Assembly: GCA_023380915.1 (NCBI GenBank)
Contig: JAMCSM010000063.1
Coordinates: 1-8,848 of the forward strand
Direction: 5' to 3'
DNA from: Actinomycetota bacterium
GTDB taxonomy: Bacteria; Actinomycetota; Humimicrobiia; Humimicrobiales; Humimicrobiaceae
DNA length: 8,848 bases
Made by a program: the position numbers and the translations under genes
Shown here: positions 1-6,791 of the stretch, in pieces
Layout: each line of letters begins with the position of its first letter
How positions within the stretch are numbered: the stretch's first letter is position 1
The notes under the pieces: model-generated
What the model was told of the DNA's origin: nothing
Databases searched by the model: none
Seen by the model: only the letters and a program-made list of their open reading frames with translations

Positions 1-757
1 TCTTTTGAATTGAAGTATTTAGATTCCTGAATATGTTTAATCCCTTTTCTGTACTGCCAAGTGCATATACATCTGTAGTTCTTTCACTGCCAATCTCTAA
101 TCCGCTGCTAAATTTATCTGTAGAAAATATTCCATAATCATCAAGATTCCAGAATTCAGCCTTGTATGTCAGAAGTTTAGGAAAAATCCATTCGCCATTG
201 AAATTAGCCTTAAATTTAAACTTGCCATCTGCCCCATAATTATCCTGCACACAATGACCAGCTGTAATTATATAATATTCTCCCTTATACCCTATTGAAA
301 AAGCTGTAAAAGTATATTGAATGGGATCAGGATCTGATGATCCCATAAATACATTTCTAAGCATTTTATTAAGATTATCAAGAAAAGCTTTAAGTTTTTC
401 AGGCTCATTTTGTAAAGAGGTAATTTTCTTTTCCAGATCGCTTACATTTCCTTTCTCCTTCAAATAATCTGACAACAATTCATTATATTCCTCTTTTGCT
501 ACATAATTATTCAAATCATTTTTTTGACTAAGTTCATCCTGCAAATTTTTCATTTTTTCATCTTTCTGCCTTGCAGCATCTTTGAGCTGTTGGTTTTCAT
601 TTTGAAGTTTCTGATTTTCACTTATTTTTGCATTATATTCCGCTAGAATTTTGTTGTTTTCATTTTGAATTTTTCCTGCTGAACATGAAGCTATTACTGT
701 TGCAAAAAGGATGCAGATCAAAATTGAACATAATGTGCATAATAAAAATTTTTTCAT
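1..757 (-). CDS. Lipoprotein with coiled coil and trypsin-like serine protease domain (3' end outside window)
   Basis: The reading frame is open from an ATG at 757 to the left window edge, giving 252 residues and no stop. Residues 1-24 form a lipoprotein signal peptide (two Lys, a hydrophobic core, lipobox I-A-S-C with Cys25). Residues about 28-125 are rich in Asn, Gln, Glu and Lys with heptad-like Leu/Ile spacing, as in a coiled-coil stalk. From about 145 it resembles chymotrypsin-fold proteases: IITAGHC (His168) matches the catalytic-His motif, and LDDYGIF (Asp206 or 207) matches the catalytic-Asp motif. The catalytic Ser (GDSGG-type) would lie beyond the edge, so activity is unproven. By inference it is anchored outside the cytoplasmic membrane and cleaves or senses envelope proteins. 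The start is set by the signal peptide; I see no Shine-Dalgarno before it. Lipoprotein assignment is strong; the protease call is good but rests on two of three catalytic motifs. Confidence 0.82.
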   Translation of the reverse strand, partial: MKKFLLCTLCSILICILFATVIASCSAGKIQNENNKILAEYNAKISENQKLQNENQQLKDAARQKDEKMKNLQDELSQKNDLNNYVAKEEYNELLSDYLKEKGNVSDLEKKITSLQNEPEKLKAFLDNLNKMLRNVFMGSSDPDPIQYTFTAFSIGYKGEYYIITAGHCVQDNYGADGKFKFKANFNGEWIFPKLLTYKAEFWNLDDYGIFSTDKFSSGLEIGSERTTDVYALGSTEKGLNIFRNLNTSIQK

Positions 758-945
758 AGTTTGAATTTTATATAATCTAATTATTATTATCCATGATTTT
801 TGTAATTATAGCCCGACATTTATTATTTTTTCTACCCTGAGGTTGCCAGAGTTAAAAATAACAGCAGATATTTCAAGGTATAAATCTTTCATTTTACTTT
901 ATCAAAATATATTTATGCTTTAATTTTTGTTTTTTTTCATTATAC

Positions 946-954
946 TGTTATAAC
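946..954 (+). promoter_or_regulatory. Possible extended -10 element upstream of the DUF6125-like gene
   Basis: TGTTATAAC fits TGnTATAAT with one mismatch and lies about 60 bases before the ATG at 1016. It overlaps an imperfect palindrome, TTATA-CTGT-TATAA, at 940-953. No convincing -35 is visible. In an AT-rich spacer this is only a candidate. The rest of the divergent spacer (758-1015) shows A/T runs but no RNA gene or clear operator. Confidence 0.25.
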
Positions 955-1015
955 CAAAACAAAATAATAATTTGAATATTATCAATCAATCTTATTTTAA
1001 AATTAATTTTTAGAC

Positions 1016-1531
1016 ATGAAAAAGCTCAGTAACATTGACATAATAGATTATCTTTATCAAAGTTATGCAAAGGTTGACGGCCTTTGGTTTATGAAAACAG
1101 AAGAAAAATTTGGTTTTGATAAAGCACTTGAAATTGACAGAGAAGTGTGGAAAATAATACCTAAAATTCAGGCTCGCATTCTTAAATCAAAACTTGAGGC
1201 TGAAAATGAAGCTGATATATTTCTTGAATGTTTAAAAATCAAGCTGAAAAATGATAATTTTAAATTCAACTTAATAAAAAATAAAAATTACCAATCTATT
1301 GGCACAAATAAGTCTGGAGACACAATAAAAGTAAGTATCAATTATTGCCCCTGGCATGAAATTATGATTAAGTCCGGACGTAAAACTCTTTCTGAAAAAA
1401 TAGGTTCATCAATCTGCAATACAGAATATTCTATATTCAGCGGTGAGTTTGAGGGAAACATCAAGTTTGAGCTGCGATCGCGCATATGCAACGGCAATAA
1501 AAATTGCGAGTTTATTTTCAAAAAACATTAA
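1016..1531 (+). CDS. DUF6125 / ATC-hydrolase-like protein
   Basis: This is a 171-residue soluble protein with no signal peptide or membrane segment. The N-terminal half (DGLWF at 21-25, a Glu/Asp-rich stretch, then VWKIIPKIQAR at 44-54) resembles DUF6125 proteins. The second half carries CPWHE (Cys111), Cys134 in CNTEY, and a closing CNGNKNCEF (Cys158, Cys164). That pattern recalls the L-2-amino-thiazoline-4-carboxylate (ATC) hydrolase-like families and the end of V4R-type small-molecule domains. The family is known mainly from anaerobic bacteria and archaea, and I know of no assigned substrate. The conserved Cys, His and Glu suggest a ligand, metal or catalytic site, which is inference. No Shine-Dalgarno precedes the ATG, but no other in-frame start fits better. 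It stands alone, divergent from the protease gene and followed by a tRNA with its own promoter. Family recognition is from memory of the motifs. Confidence 0.7.
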   Translation: MKKLSNIDIIDYLYQSYAKVDGLWFMKTEEKFGFDKALEIDREVWKIIPKIQARILKSKLEAENEADIFLECLKIKLKNDNFKFNLIKNKNYQSIGTNKSGDTIKVSINYCPWHEIMIKSGRKTLSEKIGSSICNTEYSIFSGEFEGNIKFELRSRICNGNKNCEFIFKKH

Positions 1532-1640
1532 ACCACAAAGTATATAATTATGTTTTTACCTGAAATATCATGATTAATGCCTTCAATTCAAAAGAAACTT
1601 TGGAAATTTATGATATTTTTTGGTTTTCAGAATATCTTAT

Positions 1641-1670
1641 TTGACTTAGATCGAATGCCATTGATAAAAT
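1641..1670 (+). promoter_or_regulatory. sigma70-type promoter for tRNA-Val
   Basis: A -35 box TTGACT (1641-1646, 5 of 6) is followed after 18 bases by a -10 box TAAAAT (1665-1670, 5 of 6). The -10 is preceded by TGA, making an extended -10. The predicted start is near 1677, leaving a roughly 10-base leader before the mature tRNA at 1687. This is the best promoter in the window. Confidence 0.65.
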
Positions 1671-1686
1671 CTTTGTTGACGAAACC

Positions 1687-1763
1687 GGGCGGTTAGCTCA
1701 GTTGGTTAGAGCGCTGCGTCGACATCGCAGAGGTCACTGGTTCAAATCCAGTATCGCCCACCA
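1687..1763 (+). tRNA. tRNA-Val (anticodon GAC), CCA encoded
   Basis: The 77-base gene folds into a standard cloverleaf. The acceptor stem is GGGCGGT with ATCGCCC (one G-T pair), the D stem GCTC/GAGC with GG at 18-19, the anticodon stem CTGCG/CGCAG, the variable loop AGGTC, and the T stem ACTGG/CCAGT with a TTCAAAT loop. The anticodon loop reads TCGACAT, giving anticodon GAC for Val codons GUC/GUU. Position 33 is C where U is nearly universal. The 3' CCA (1761-1763) is encoded, favouring a bacterial origin. A promoter lies just upstream. No U-tract terminator hairpin is evident before the convergent gene ending at 1861. Confidence 0.96.
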
Positions 1764-1860
1764 TATCCCAAAAATCATATTACACACTGAAAGTTAAAAA
1801 GAATCTTTGAATTCCACCCGAAACAGGTTAACAAGTCCGCCTGATCTGCCTGCCCAAAAC

Positions 1861-4434
1861 TTAGCCACTGTTTACACTCATATCCGTGAAATCCAGATTT
1901 TTTATACTAAAAAGCATTTTCTGATCAACTGATGGTGCCGATGCTCCATCCCATTTAAATTTAAAACCATCGAGATAATAGCTTGTCCAGTCCATAGTTT
2001 GACTTTCGTATAAAAAGCTCGAACCTTTTTCAGTTGCCAGATCAAGGTAATAATCAGCAGTCATAAAACCATCCTCCTGGGTTATATTTACCGGAATCCA
2101 GCCGAATCCTGGCAATTTGAGCTCAACCCAGGCATGACCGACATCAATTTCCTTATTTTTTTCACCAAGAATTAAAAATACAGGAATTCCCCCAACCACT
2201 CTCGATGGAATACCAGCAGCCCTTAAAAGAGCAGTATATAGAATAGCATAATCTGCACAAACTCCTTTTCCGGTTTTTAATATTTCCGATGCATACATAA
2301 ACTTATAATTTTTGTCCTGTGCCCTTTTAAAATCATAAGCCAGCTTATTGGCTACAAAATTATAAAGTAATCTGGCTTTTACTATTGGTCTTGTTTCGCT
2401 ACCTGTTACTTTTTTTGCAGCTGTTTGTATCGTTGAGTTATCTGTATCAATAAATAGATCATCTCCCGTATAAGTTATAAGATCTTCATCACCTTGCTCA
2501 TAATTCAAATCTGATGTTTTTAAATTTTGAAAATTATATTCGTACATGGTGATTTGGCTGTCAATTAAGGCTTCAATTTTGTCTCCCTTCTTAAGTGTGT
2601 TACCGTTGAATTTAAAATGGTAAAGCAGATTCCAGCTGTCATCAAATATTTTATCAACAGAACTTATATTCGTTGAAATATTATTTGCTGCCTGATATGG
2701 CCCGTAGGTTTGAGGTGCCCTTAGATAACACTCAATGTTTTTTAATAATATATTGCTATTATTTGTCAAAATACATTTGATTTCAACATTGAAATCATGT
2801 CTTTTAATCTCGTTAATAACTGTCTTCTGGTTTTCTACTTTTATTTCTGCCATGGTCGTATTTGATAGACTGCCGTCATAAACTGTGAGTGTTACGTTAT
2901 ATAGCCCTGGTTGTTCGAATATGCATGCTAATTCATTTTTGTCCCCTGAAAGAATTGTTCCTTTTGTGGTTCCAAAAATTTCATTTCCATTCACTTTCCA
3001 TATAAAAGTAAGACTGTCACTATCAGGATCATAAGAATCCCTGCCATCAAAATAAACAGGGTTTTCAACAATAAAACTGCTTGTATTCAGCATATCTCCC
3101 GATACTTTAATCTCTGCAATTGGCGCTGAATTACCCGGGTTTGTCCCATTTTCAGATTGTGGATTCTGTGCCTGGATGCCCTTTTTTTGCAAACCTGCTA
3201 TAATAAAACCTCCAAAGCCATTGGCGACATAACCGTAATCTCCCTCTATCACAATATCATAAGAATTTCCCGTAAAATTAAGACTATTAACAATTACAGG
3301 ATTATTAGCGTCACTTATATCTATTGCATTTACTCCCCCGGCATTATTTGAAACAAAAAGATAATTATCCTTAATATCGATCTCCCATGCACCATCCGGG
3401 ACTTCACAACTTCCCTTGAGGACAGGATTATTTTTATTTTTTATATCAATAATTTGAAGTACGCTGTTGTTGTATTTTTTTGTGTTTTCATCATAAATGC
3501 TGCTTGTAGCATAAGCAAAATTACCCCTTGCTAATACACTCCACGAATTTGCAGGGACTTCACATGAACCTACAACCTCCGGATGCTTTTTATCCAGTAC
3601 ATCCACAACAAACAATTTACTCTTCTCCTTATATTGTTTAGTCTGGTAATCGAAATAATCATTGTTTATATAGACAAAATTTCCTTCAACAAAGATGCCG
3701 CTTGGCGAGCCCTCAATTTTGCATTTGCTCAGCAGGACCGGATTTTTTTTATTTTCGATATTAATAATTTCAAGGCTGCCCTCTTCTGATGCGCCTGATG
3801 ATTTTGTACTGTTAAGGTAAGCATAATTATTCTTTATGAAAATTCCCTGGACAGATTTTTGTTCATTTTTTCCTGATATATAGTCTCCAACTATTTCAGG
3901 ATTCTTCTTGTCACTTATATCAATTATTTTAAAACCGCAAATACTGTAAATATTAATGCTGCTGCCTGTAGTTTCACTGCTTTGTGTTTCTGGAATAACC
4001 CAGCTCGTATATGAAATATAAGCATAGTCACCCTGTACCATTACTACATTAGCCGAATCAATTCCCGGACATTTGCCTATAATTTCAGGTTTTTCCTTAT
4101 TACTTATGTCAATTACATAAAGGATTCCCAGATCATTTGTAAGATATGCATAATCTCCTGAAATTTTAACGTCGATTGCCTGTCCGGGAACTTTCAGCTC
4201 ACTAATAATAAAAAGATCCGGTTTTTGGAATAAAGACTGCCCTTGTACCGAAGCAGTTTCTGATGAATTTTGTGCTGTAATTTCATTAGAAGCAGTTACA
4301 GCAGTATTAGCAGTTCCTCCAATCAATCCTAAATTTATGCAGCAGGATATAAGGAGGAAAATAAATAAAGCTGAAAGTATTAACGATAAAGAAGGAATTA
4401 AAATTTTTAATAAAATTTTTTTATTTATTTTCAT
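1861..4434 (-). CDS. Lipoprotein with LVIVD beta-propeller, PKD domain and transglutaminase-like domain
   Basis: An 857-residue exported lipoprotein: a hydrophobic signal ends in lipobox L-I-S-C (Cys31), followed by a Ser/Thr/Asn-rich linker. Residues about 76-415 hold seven LVIVD-type repeats (GDYAYL...LYVIDISNKEKPEIIG and variants), as expected for a seven-bladed propeller; blades 2, 4 and 5 carry insertions. Residues 438-534 are a PKD-like Ig fold (DPDSDSL, FIWKVNG, YNVTLTVYDG). Residues about 540-640 resemble the beta-domain that often precedes bacterial transglutaminase cores. Residues 685-800 are the core, with Cys726 in GKGVCADYA, His767 in GHAWVEL and Asn783 in WIPVNIT, where Asp is usual. 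Such cores in bacteria usually act as papain-like peptidases or amidases rather than crosslinkers. The propeller and PKD parts suggest binding of protein or glycan at the surface, which is inference. An extended -10 sits directly before the ATG, with no useful Shine-Dalgarno. Confidence 0.88.
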   Translation of the reverse strand: MKINKKILLKILIPSLSLILSALFIFLLISCCINLGLIGGTANTAVTASNEITAQNSSETASVQGQSLFQKPDLFIISELKVPGQAIDVKISGDYAYLTNDLGILYVIDISNKEKPEIIGKCPGIDSANVVMVQGDYAYISYTSWVIPETQSSETTGSSINIYSICGFKIIDISDKKNPEIVGDYISGKNEQKSVQGIFIKNNYAYLNSTKSSGASEEGSLEIINIENKKNPVLLSKCKIEGSPSGIFVEGNFVYINNDYFDYQTKQYKEKSKLFVVDVLDKKHPEVVGSCEVPANSWSVLARGNFAYATSSIYDENTKKYNNSVLQIIDIKNKNNPVLKGSCEVPDGAWEIDIKDNYLFVSNNAGGVNAIDISDANNPVIVNSLNFTGNSYDIVIEGDYGYVANGFGGFIIAGLQKKGIQAQNPQSENGTNPGNSAPIAEIKVSGDMLNTSSFIVENPVYFDGRDSYDPDSDSLTFIWKVNGNEIFGTTKGTILSGDKNELACIFEQPGLYNVTLTVYDGSLSNTTMAEIKVENQKTVINEIKRHDFNVEIKCILTNNSNILLKNIECYLRAPQTYGPYQAANNISTNISSVDKIFDDSWNLLYHFKFNGNTLKKGDKIEALIDSQITMYEYNFQNLKTSDLNYEQGDEDLITYTGDDLFIDTDNSTIQTAAKKVTGSETRPIVKARLLYNFVANKLAYDFKRAQDKNYKFMYASEILKTGKGVCADYAILYTALLRAAGIPSRVVGGIPVFLILGEKNKEIDVGHAWVELKLPGFGWIPVNITQEDGFMTADYYLDLATEKGSSFLYESQTMDWTSYYLDGFKFKWDGASAPSVDQKMLFSIKNLDFTDMSVNSG

Positions 4435-4442
4435 ACCTGCAG

Positions 4443-4451
4443 ATTATAACA
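4443..4451 (-). promoter_or_regulatory. Extended -10 promoter abutting the start codon of the propeller lipoprotein gene
   Basis: Read on the minus strand, TGTTATAAT is a perfect extended -10 (TGnTATAAT). Only eight bases separate it from the ATG at 4434, so a normal start point 6-8 bases downstream would give an mRNA with almost no leader. No good -35 is seen at 16-18 bases, which extended -10 promoters tolerate. Confidence 0.5.
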
Positions 4452-4542
4452 GCATGATATCAATAAACACAGACAAGGATTTATAAACTGCAAAAATCGA
4501 AAATTTTTGAAGATTTCTGTCACAAAACTATATTTTTAAAAA

Positions 4543-5016
4543 TCATATTTTTAACTTATAGCCGCAATAAGGGCACAGGTTAAAATCTTCCTTAACATCC
4601 TTACCACAGTCCGGGCATTTGGATTTATCTGTCTTTTTAATCTGAATCTTCTCATTGAATTCGATTATTTTATCTTTTCCCACATCTTTTTCTGTCAAAT
4701 GAAAAGTATTTCTCATCAAGGCAAGCACTCTGGCTTCTTCTTCGGTAAATTCACCATCTTCTTTAAAAACTTCAAAAACTCTCAAATAAAGGTCGGTTAT
4801 GTCTTCTTTTTCGAATTTGTTTAAAATAGCTATTTCAGAATCCATAAGTTCTTTATAAATCATAATATTATCTTCAATTTGTTCAAACTTTTTGTCCAGT
4901 GCCTCATCACATTTTTCACAATATACAGATTCCGAATCGGTTTTTATCTCTTTCCCGCATTCAATACACTTCCTTAATATTTTGTCTCCCTCTGCGGTCT
5001 TTTCTGGTTTTGCCAT
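4543..5016 (-). CDS. Double zinc-ribbon protein with helical middle
   Basis: A 157-residue cytoplasmic protein with a Cys4 zinc ribbon at each end: CIEC (Cys17, Cys20) with CEKC (Cys33, Cys36) at the N-terminus, and CPDC (Cys134, Cys137) with CPYC (Cys148, Cys151) at the C-terminus. The latter is the common short zinc-ribbon type. The middle (about 40-125) is charged and helical; the stretch DGEFTEEEARVLALM (88-102) recalls the acidic repeat of TerB-like helical proteins, but that is weak. The start is supported by GGAGG four bases upstream of the ATG. It lies alone, 115 bases after the DUF2779 gene and 108 bases before the lipoprotein gene. Zinc ribbons of this sort mediate protein or nucleic-acid contacts; no specific function can be given. 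Confidence 0.82.
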   Translation of the reverse strand: MAKPEKTAEGDKILRKCIECGKEIKTDSESVYCEKCDEALDKKFEQIEDNIMIYKELMDSEIAILNKFEKEDITDLYLRVFEVFKEDGEFTEEEARVLALMRNTFHLTEKDVGKDKIIEFNEKIQIKKTDKSKCPDCGKDVKEDFNLCPYCGYKLKI

Positions 5017-5020
5017 CTCG

Positions 5021-5025
5021 CCTCC
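5021..5025 (-). promoter_or_regulatory. Shine-Dalgarno GGAGG of the zinc-ribbon gene
   Basis: GGAGG on the minus strand with a four-base CGAG spacer before the ATG at 5016 fixes this start. It is one of only two clear Shine-Dalgarno sites in the window. Confidence 0.7.
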
Positions 5026-5131
5026 AAATCAATCATTTTTTTAATAACTATCAATGCTTAAATTAAATAAAAAGACAGGTAAGTAATATTATCATAAAAA
5101 AAATAAATATTCTAAATTGTAAATGGATTCC

Positions 5132-6709
5132 TTAATCTTTTACCAGTTTTTCCAGTTCCCTCATTATATGTATCAAACCTTCTGTGTCAAGTTTGCAGTA
5201 CTGCTCAAGGTTTAACCTGGTTTTAGCAATTTCATCTTCAGAGGCACTAAAAATATTTTTATTATTTGCCGGTATCTCGCTGAAAAGTTTATTGAAAAGT
5301 CCTGATATTTTTAAAAAAGAAATATTTGCCAGTTCGCCATTTGAAATTTCCATATCTTCATAGCTTTTCTCTGTTAAGGCCGGCAGTACTTTTTTGAGAG
5401 ATGCGCTACCTTTTTGCTTATAATGATAATAATGAAATTTTCCAAATGGTTCATAAAGATCGACAATCCTTGCAATTATTGAATTAATCCAGTGCCGGTA
5501 TTCCGGAAAAGATTTTGCAAGTTCTTTAAGAATACCTTTTTCGAATAAGTCATAATAAACAACAATACTGCCCTGTTCCCCAATATTTTTCTTCAAAGCC
5601 TCGATAAAATCAATTCGCGGATCTCCTGCGCCATTATGTAGAAATGAATAATGCACGGGCTGCACATCCGCATTTTTTAAAATATGTAAGGAAAATTGGA
5701 AGGGTATATTCTGATAAGGCTTTGTACCGTCAAATACAGGCACTGCGGTTGCAAAAGTTTCAAAATCCAGAAAATACAGAGGATATTCAAATTTTTTTAA
5801 AAATTCAGATATTGCTTCTTTTTCAATTCTTGTATTTGAATTTTTTACACATTCCACCTGGATTTTTTGTTTGATATTTAAACTGAAATCATCCGGTATG
5901 TCTTTAATTAACGTTACCCTGCTGTCACTGTTAAAAAGATAACTTGCCTTCTCCATACCTGCATATAAGTTAAAAACATTGTTTTCGGGAAGAAAAGCCC
6001 AGCAGGATTCCTTTAAAGGACACAGGAACGGGCTTTCACAGTGTTTGCCAATATTTATCTCAGGACAATAATCCTCAGTTACTATTTTTAAAATCTGCAA
6101 AACATTTTTTTCAATTTTTAAATAAAGTTCATTTGTTTCATCAGTCACATCAGCCTTTGTAAATAATTGTTCCGGATCAATTTCTCCGTTCTTTATATAC
6201 TGATTATTAAGATAAACAAGGTAACAATTCCCTATATTTAATCCTGCCCTTTCAAAACAATATTTTTGAAATGCAACATCATATAAATTGATTTCTTTAA
6301 TACCTGTTGAACTCTTTACTTCGAAGATATCCCAAACATCATTATTTAAATAACCCCTTGAATCAGCCATATGCCCGGAAGGTACCAGAATATCTGCTCT
6401 GGCATAAAGCTTGCAGTACATTCCATCGGAGACTATACCGGCTTCAAACAAAGGCTTTTTAATCTTGAGAGCATCAGCTGTTCTTTTAAGATTTTCCTCG
6501 AAATCACCATCATATCCCACTTCAATGCCATCGGGAAACAATTTTTTTGCAAATTCTCCAACAAGATGGCCCTGATCAAAAATAAATTGGACTCTCTGAT
6601 CCGGTTGAGGAATATTTTCCCTTTCATTCATGTAATACCATAAATATTTAGGGCATTGAAGCCCTGTTAAAAAAGCTGATTTTGAAATTAATTTATCTTT
6701 TACTTCCAT
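5132..6709 (-). CDS. DUF2779 protein: Cas4/RecB-like nuclease fused to DnaQ-like exonuclease fold
   Basis: A 525-residue soluble protein. The N-terminal half looks like a Cas4/AddB-type PD-(D/E)XK nuclease: Cys19 in LQCPKYLWY, Asp106 in ARADIL, Glu130 and Lys132 in FEVKS, then a distal cysteine group (Cys224, Cys230, Cys236, with Cys205 nearby) that with Cys19 could hold an Fe-S cluster. The C-terminal half (about 300-525) matches the DUF2779 pattern and looks like a DEDD exonuclease: Asp315 and Glu317 in YFLDFET, a middle block around YYDLFEKG with Asp417 in RIVDLYEPF, and Y-C-K-L-D (Tyr504, Asp508) as the Exo III motif. This suggests a DNA- or RNA-degrading enzyme for repair or defence, but I know of no experimental role for the family. 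No CRISPR array or helicase lies nearby. There is no Shine-Dalgarno; a TATAAT inside a palindrome lies ten bases before the ATG. Confidence 0.85.
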   Translation of the reverse strand: MEVKDKLISKSAFLTGLQCPKYLWYYMNERENIPQPDQRVQFIFDQGHLVGEFAKKLFPDGIEVGYDGDFEENLKRTADALKIKKPLFEAGIVSDGMYCKLYARADILVPSGHMADSRGYLNNDVWDIFEVKSSTGIKEINLYDVAFQKYCFERAGLNIGNCYLVYLNNQYIKNGEIDPEQLFTKADVTDETNELYLKIEKNVLQILKIVTEDYCPEINIGKHCESPFLCPLKESCWAFLPENNVFNLYAGMEKASYLFNSDSRVTLIKDIPDDFSLNIKQKIQVECVKNSNTRIEKEAISEFLKKFEYPLYFLDFETFATAVPVFDGTKPYQNIPFQFSLHILKNADVQPVHYSFLHNGAGDPRIDFIEALKKNIGEQGSIVVYYDLFEKGILKELAKSFPEYRHWINSIIARIVDLYEPFGKFHYYHYKQKGSASLKKVLPALTEKSYEDMEISNGELANISFLKISGLFNKLFSEIPANNKNIFSASEDEIAKTRLNLEQYCKLDTEGLIHIMRELEKLVKD

Positions 6710-6714
6710 AAAAA

Positions 6715-6733
6715 TAAAGATTATAAATCTTTA
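6715..6733. repeat. Perfect 8-bp inverted repeat overlapping the -10 of the DUF2779 gene
   Basis: On the minus strand the arms TAAAGATT and AATCTTTA flank a TAT loop. Five T residues then lead straight into the ATG at 6709. The repeat contains a TATAAT (6720-6725) suitable as -10 for the DUF2779 gene. It may be an operator, a weak rho-independent terminator for the upstream HD-MGMT operon, or both. The stem has one G-C pair, so terminator strength would be low. Confidence 0.45.
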
Positions 6734-6791
6734 ATAAACATTAAAACCAGGCAGAAATTTGAAAGATTTTTGAATTTTTTTGCTGACTGTT

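Noticed and set aside
805..810. TATAAT on the minus strand upstream of the protease lipoprotein gene
   Set aside because: No -35 and no TG extension accompany it and the spacer is very AT-rich, so it cannot be separated from chance.
1..1595. A 15-base inverted match: TCTTTTGAATTGAAG at 1-15 and its complement at 1581-1595
   Set aside because: A single 15-base match between two AT-rich places about 1.5 kb apart is near chance expectation for a window of this size and base composition, and neither copy lies at a feature boundary that would suggest an element end.
1764..1860. Spacer after the tRNA examined for a terminator, tRNA 3'-end duplication or integration site
   Set aside because: It has a locally higher G+C content and a short GCCTG direct repeat, but no stable hairpin with a T tract, no copy of the tRNA 3' end and no integrase gene nearby.
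4491..4509. Inverted repeat CAAAAAT-CGAAA-ATTTTTG after the zinc-ribbon gene, considered as a terminator
   Set aside because: The stem is almost all A-T and there is no T tract on the minus strand after it, so a rho-independent terminator is not supported.
5132..6709. DUF2779 gene as a CRISPR-associated Cas4
   Set aside because: The N-terminal half is Cas4-like, but no repeat array or other cas gene is present in the window and the C-terminal DUF2779 half is not part of Cas4.
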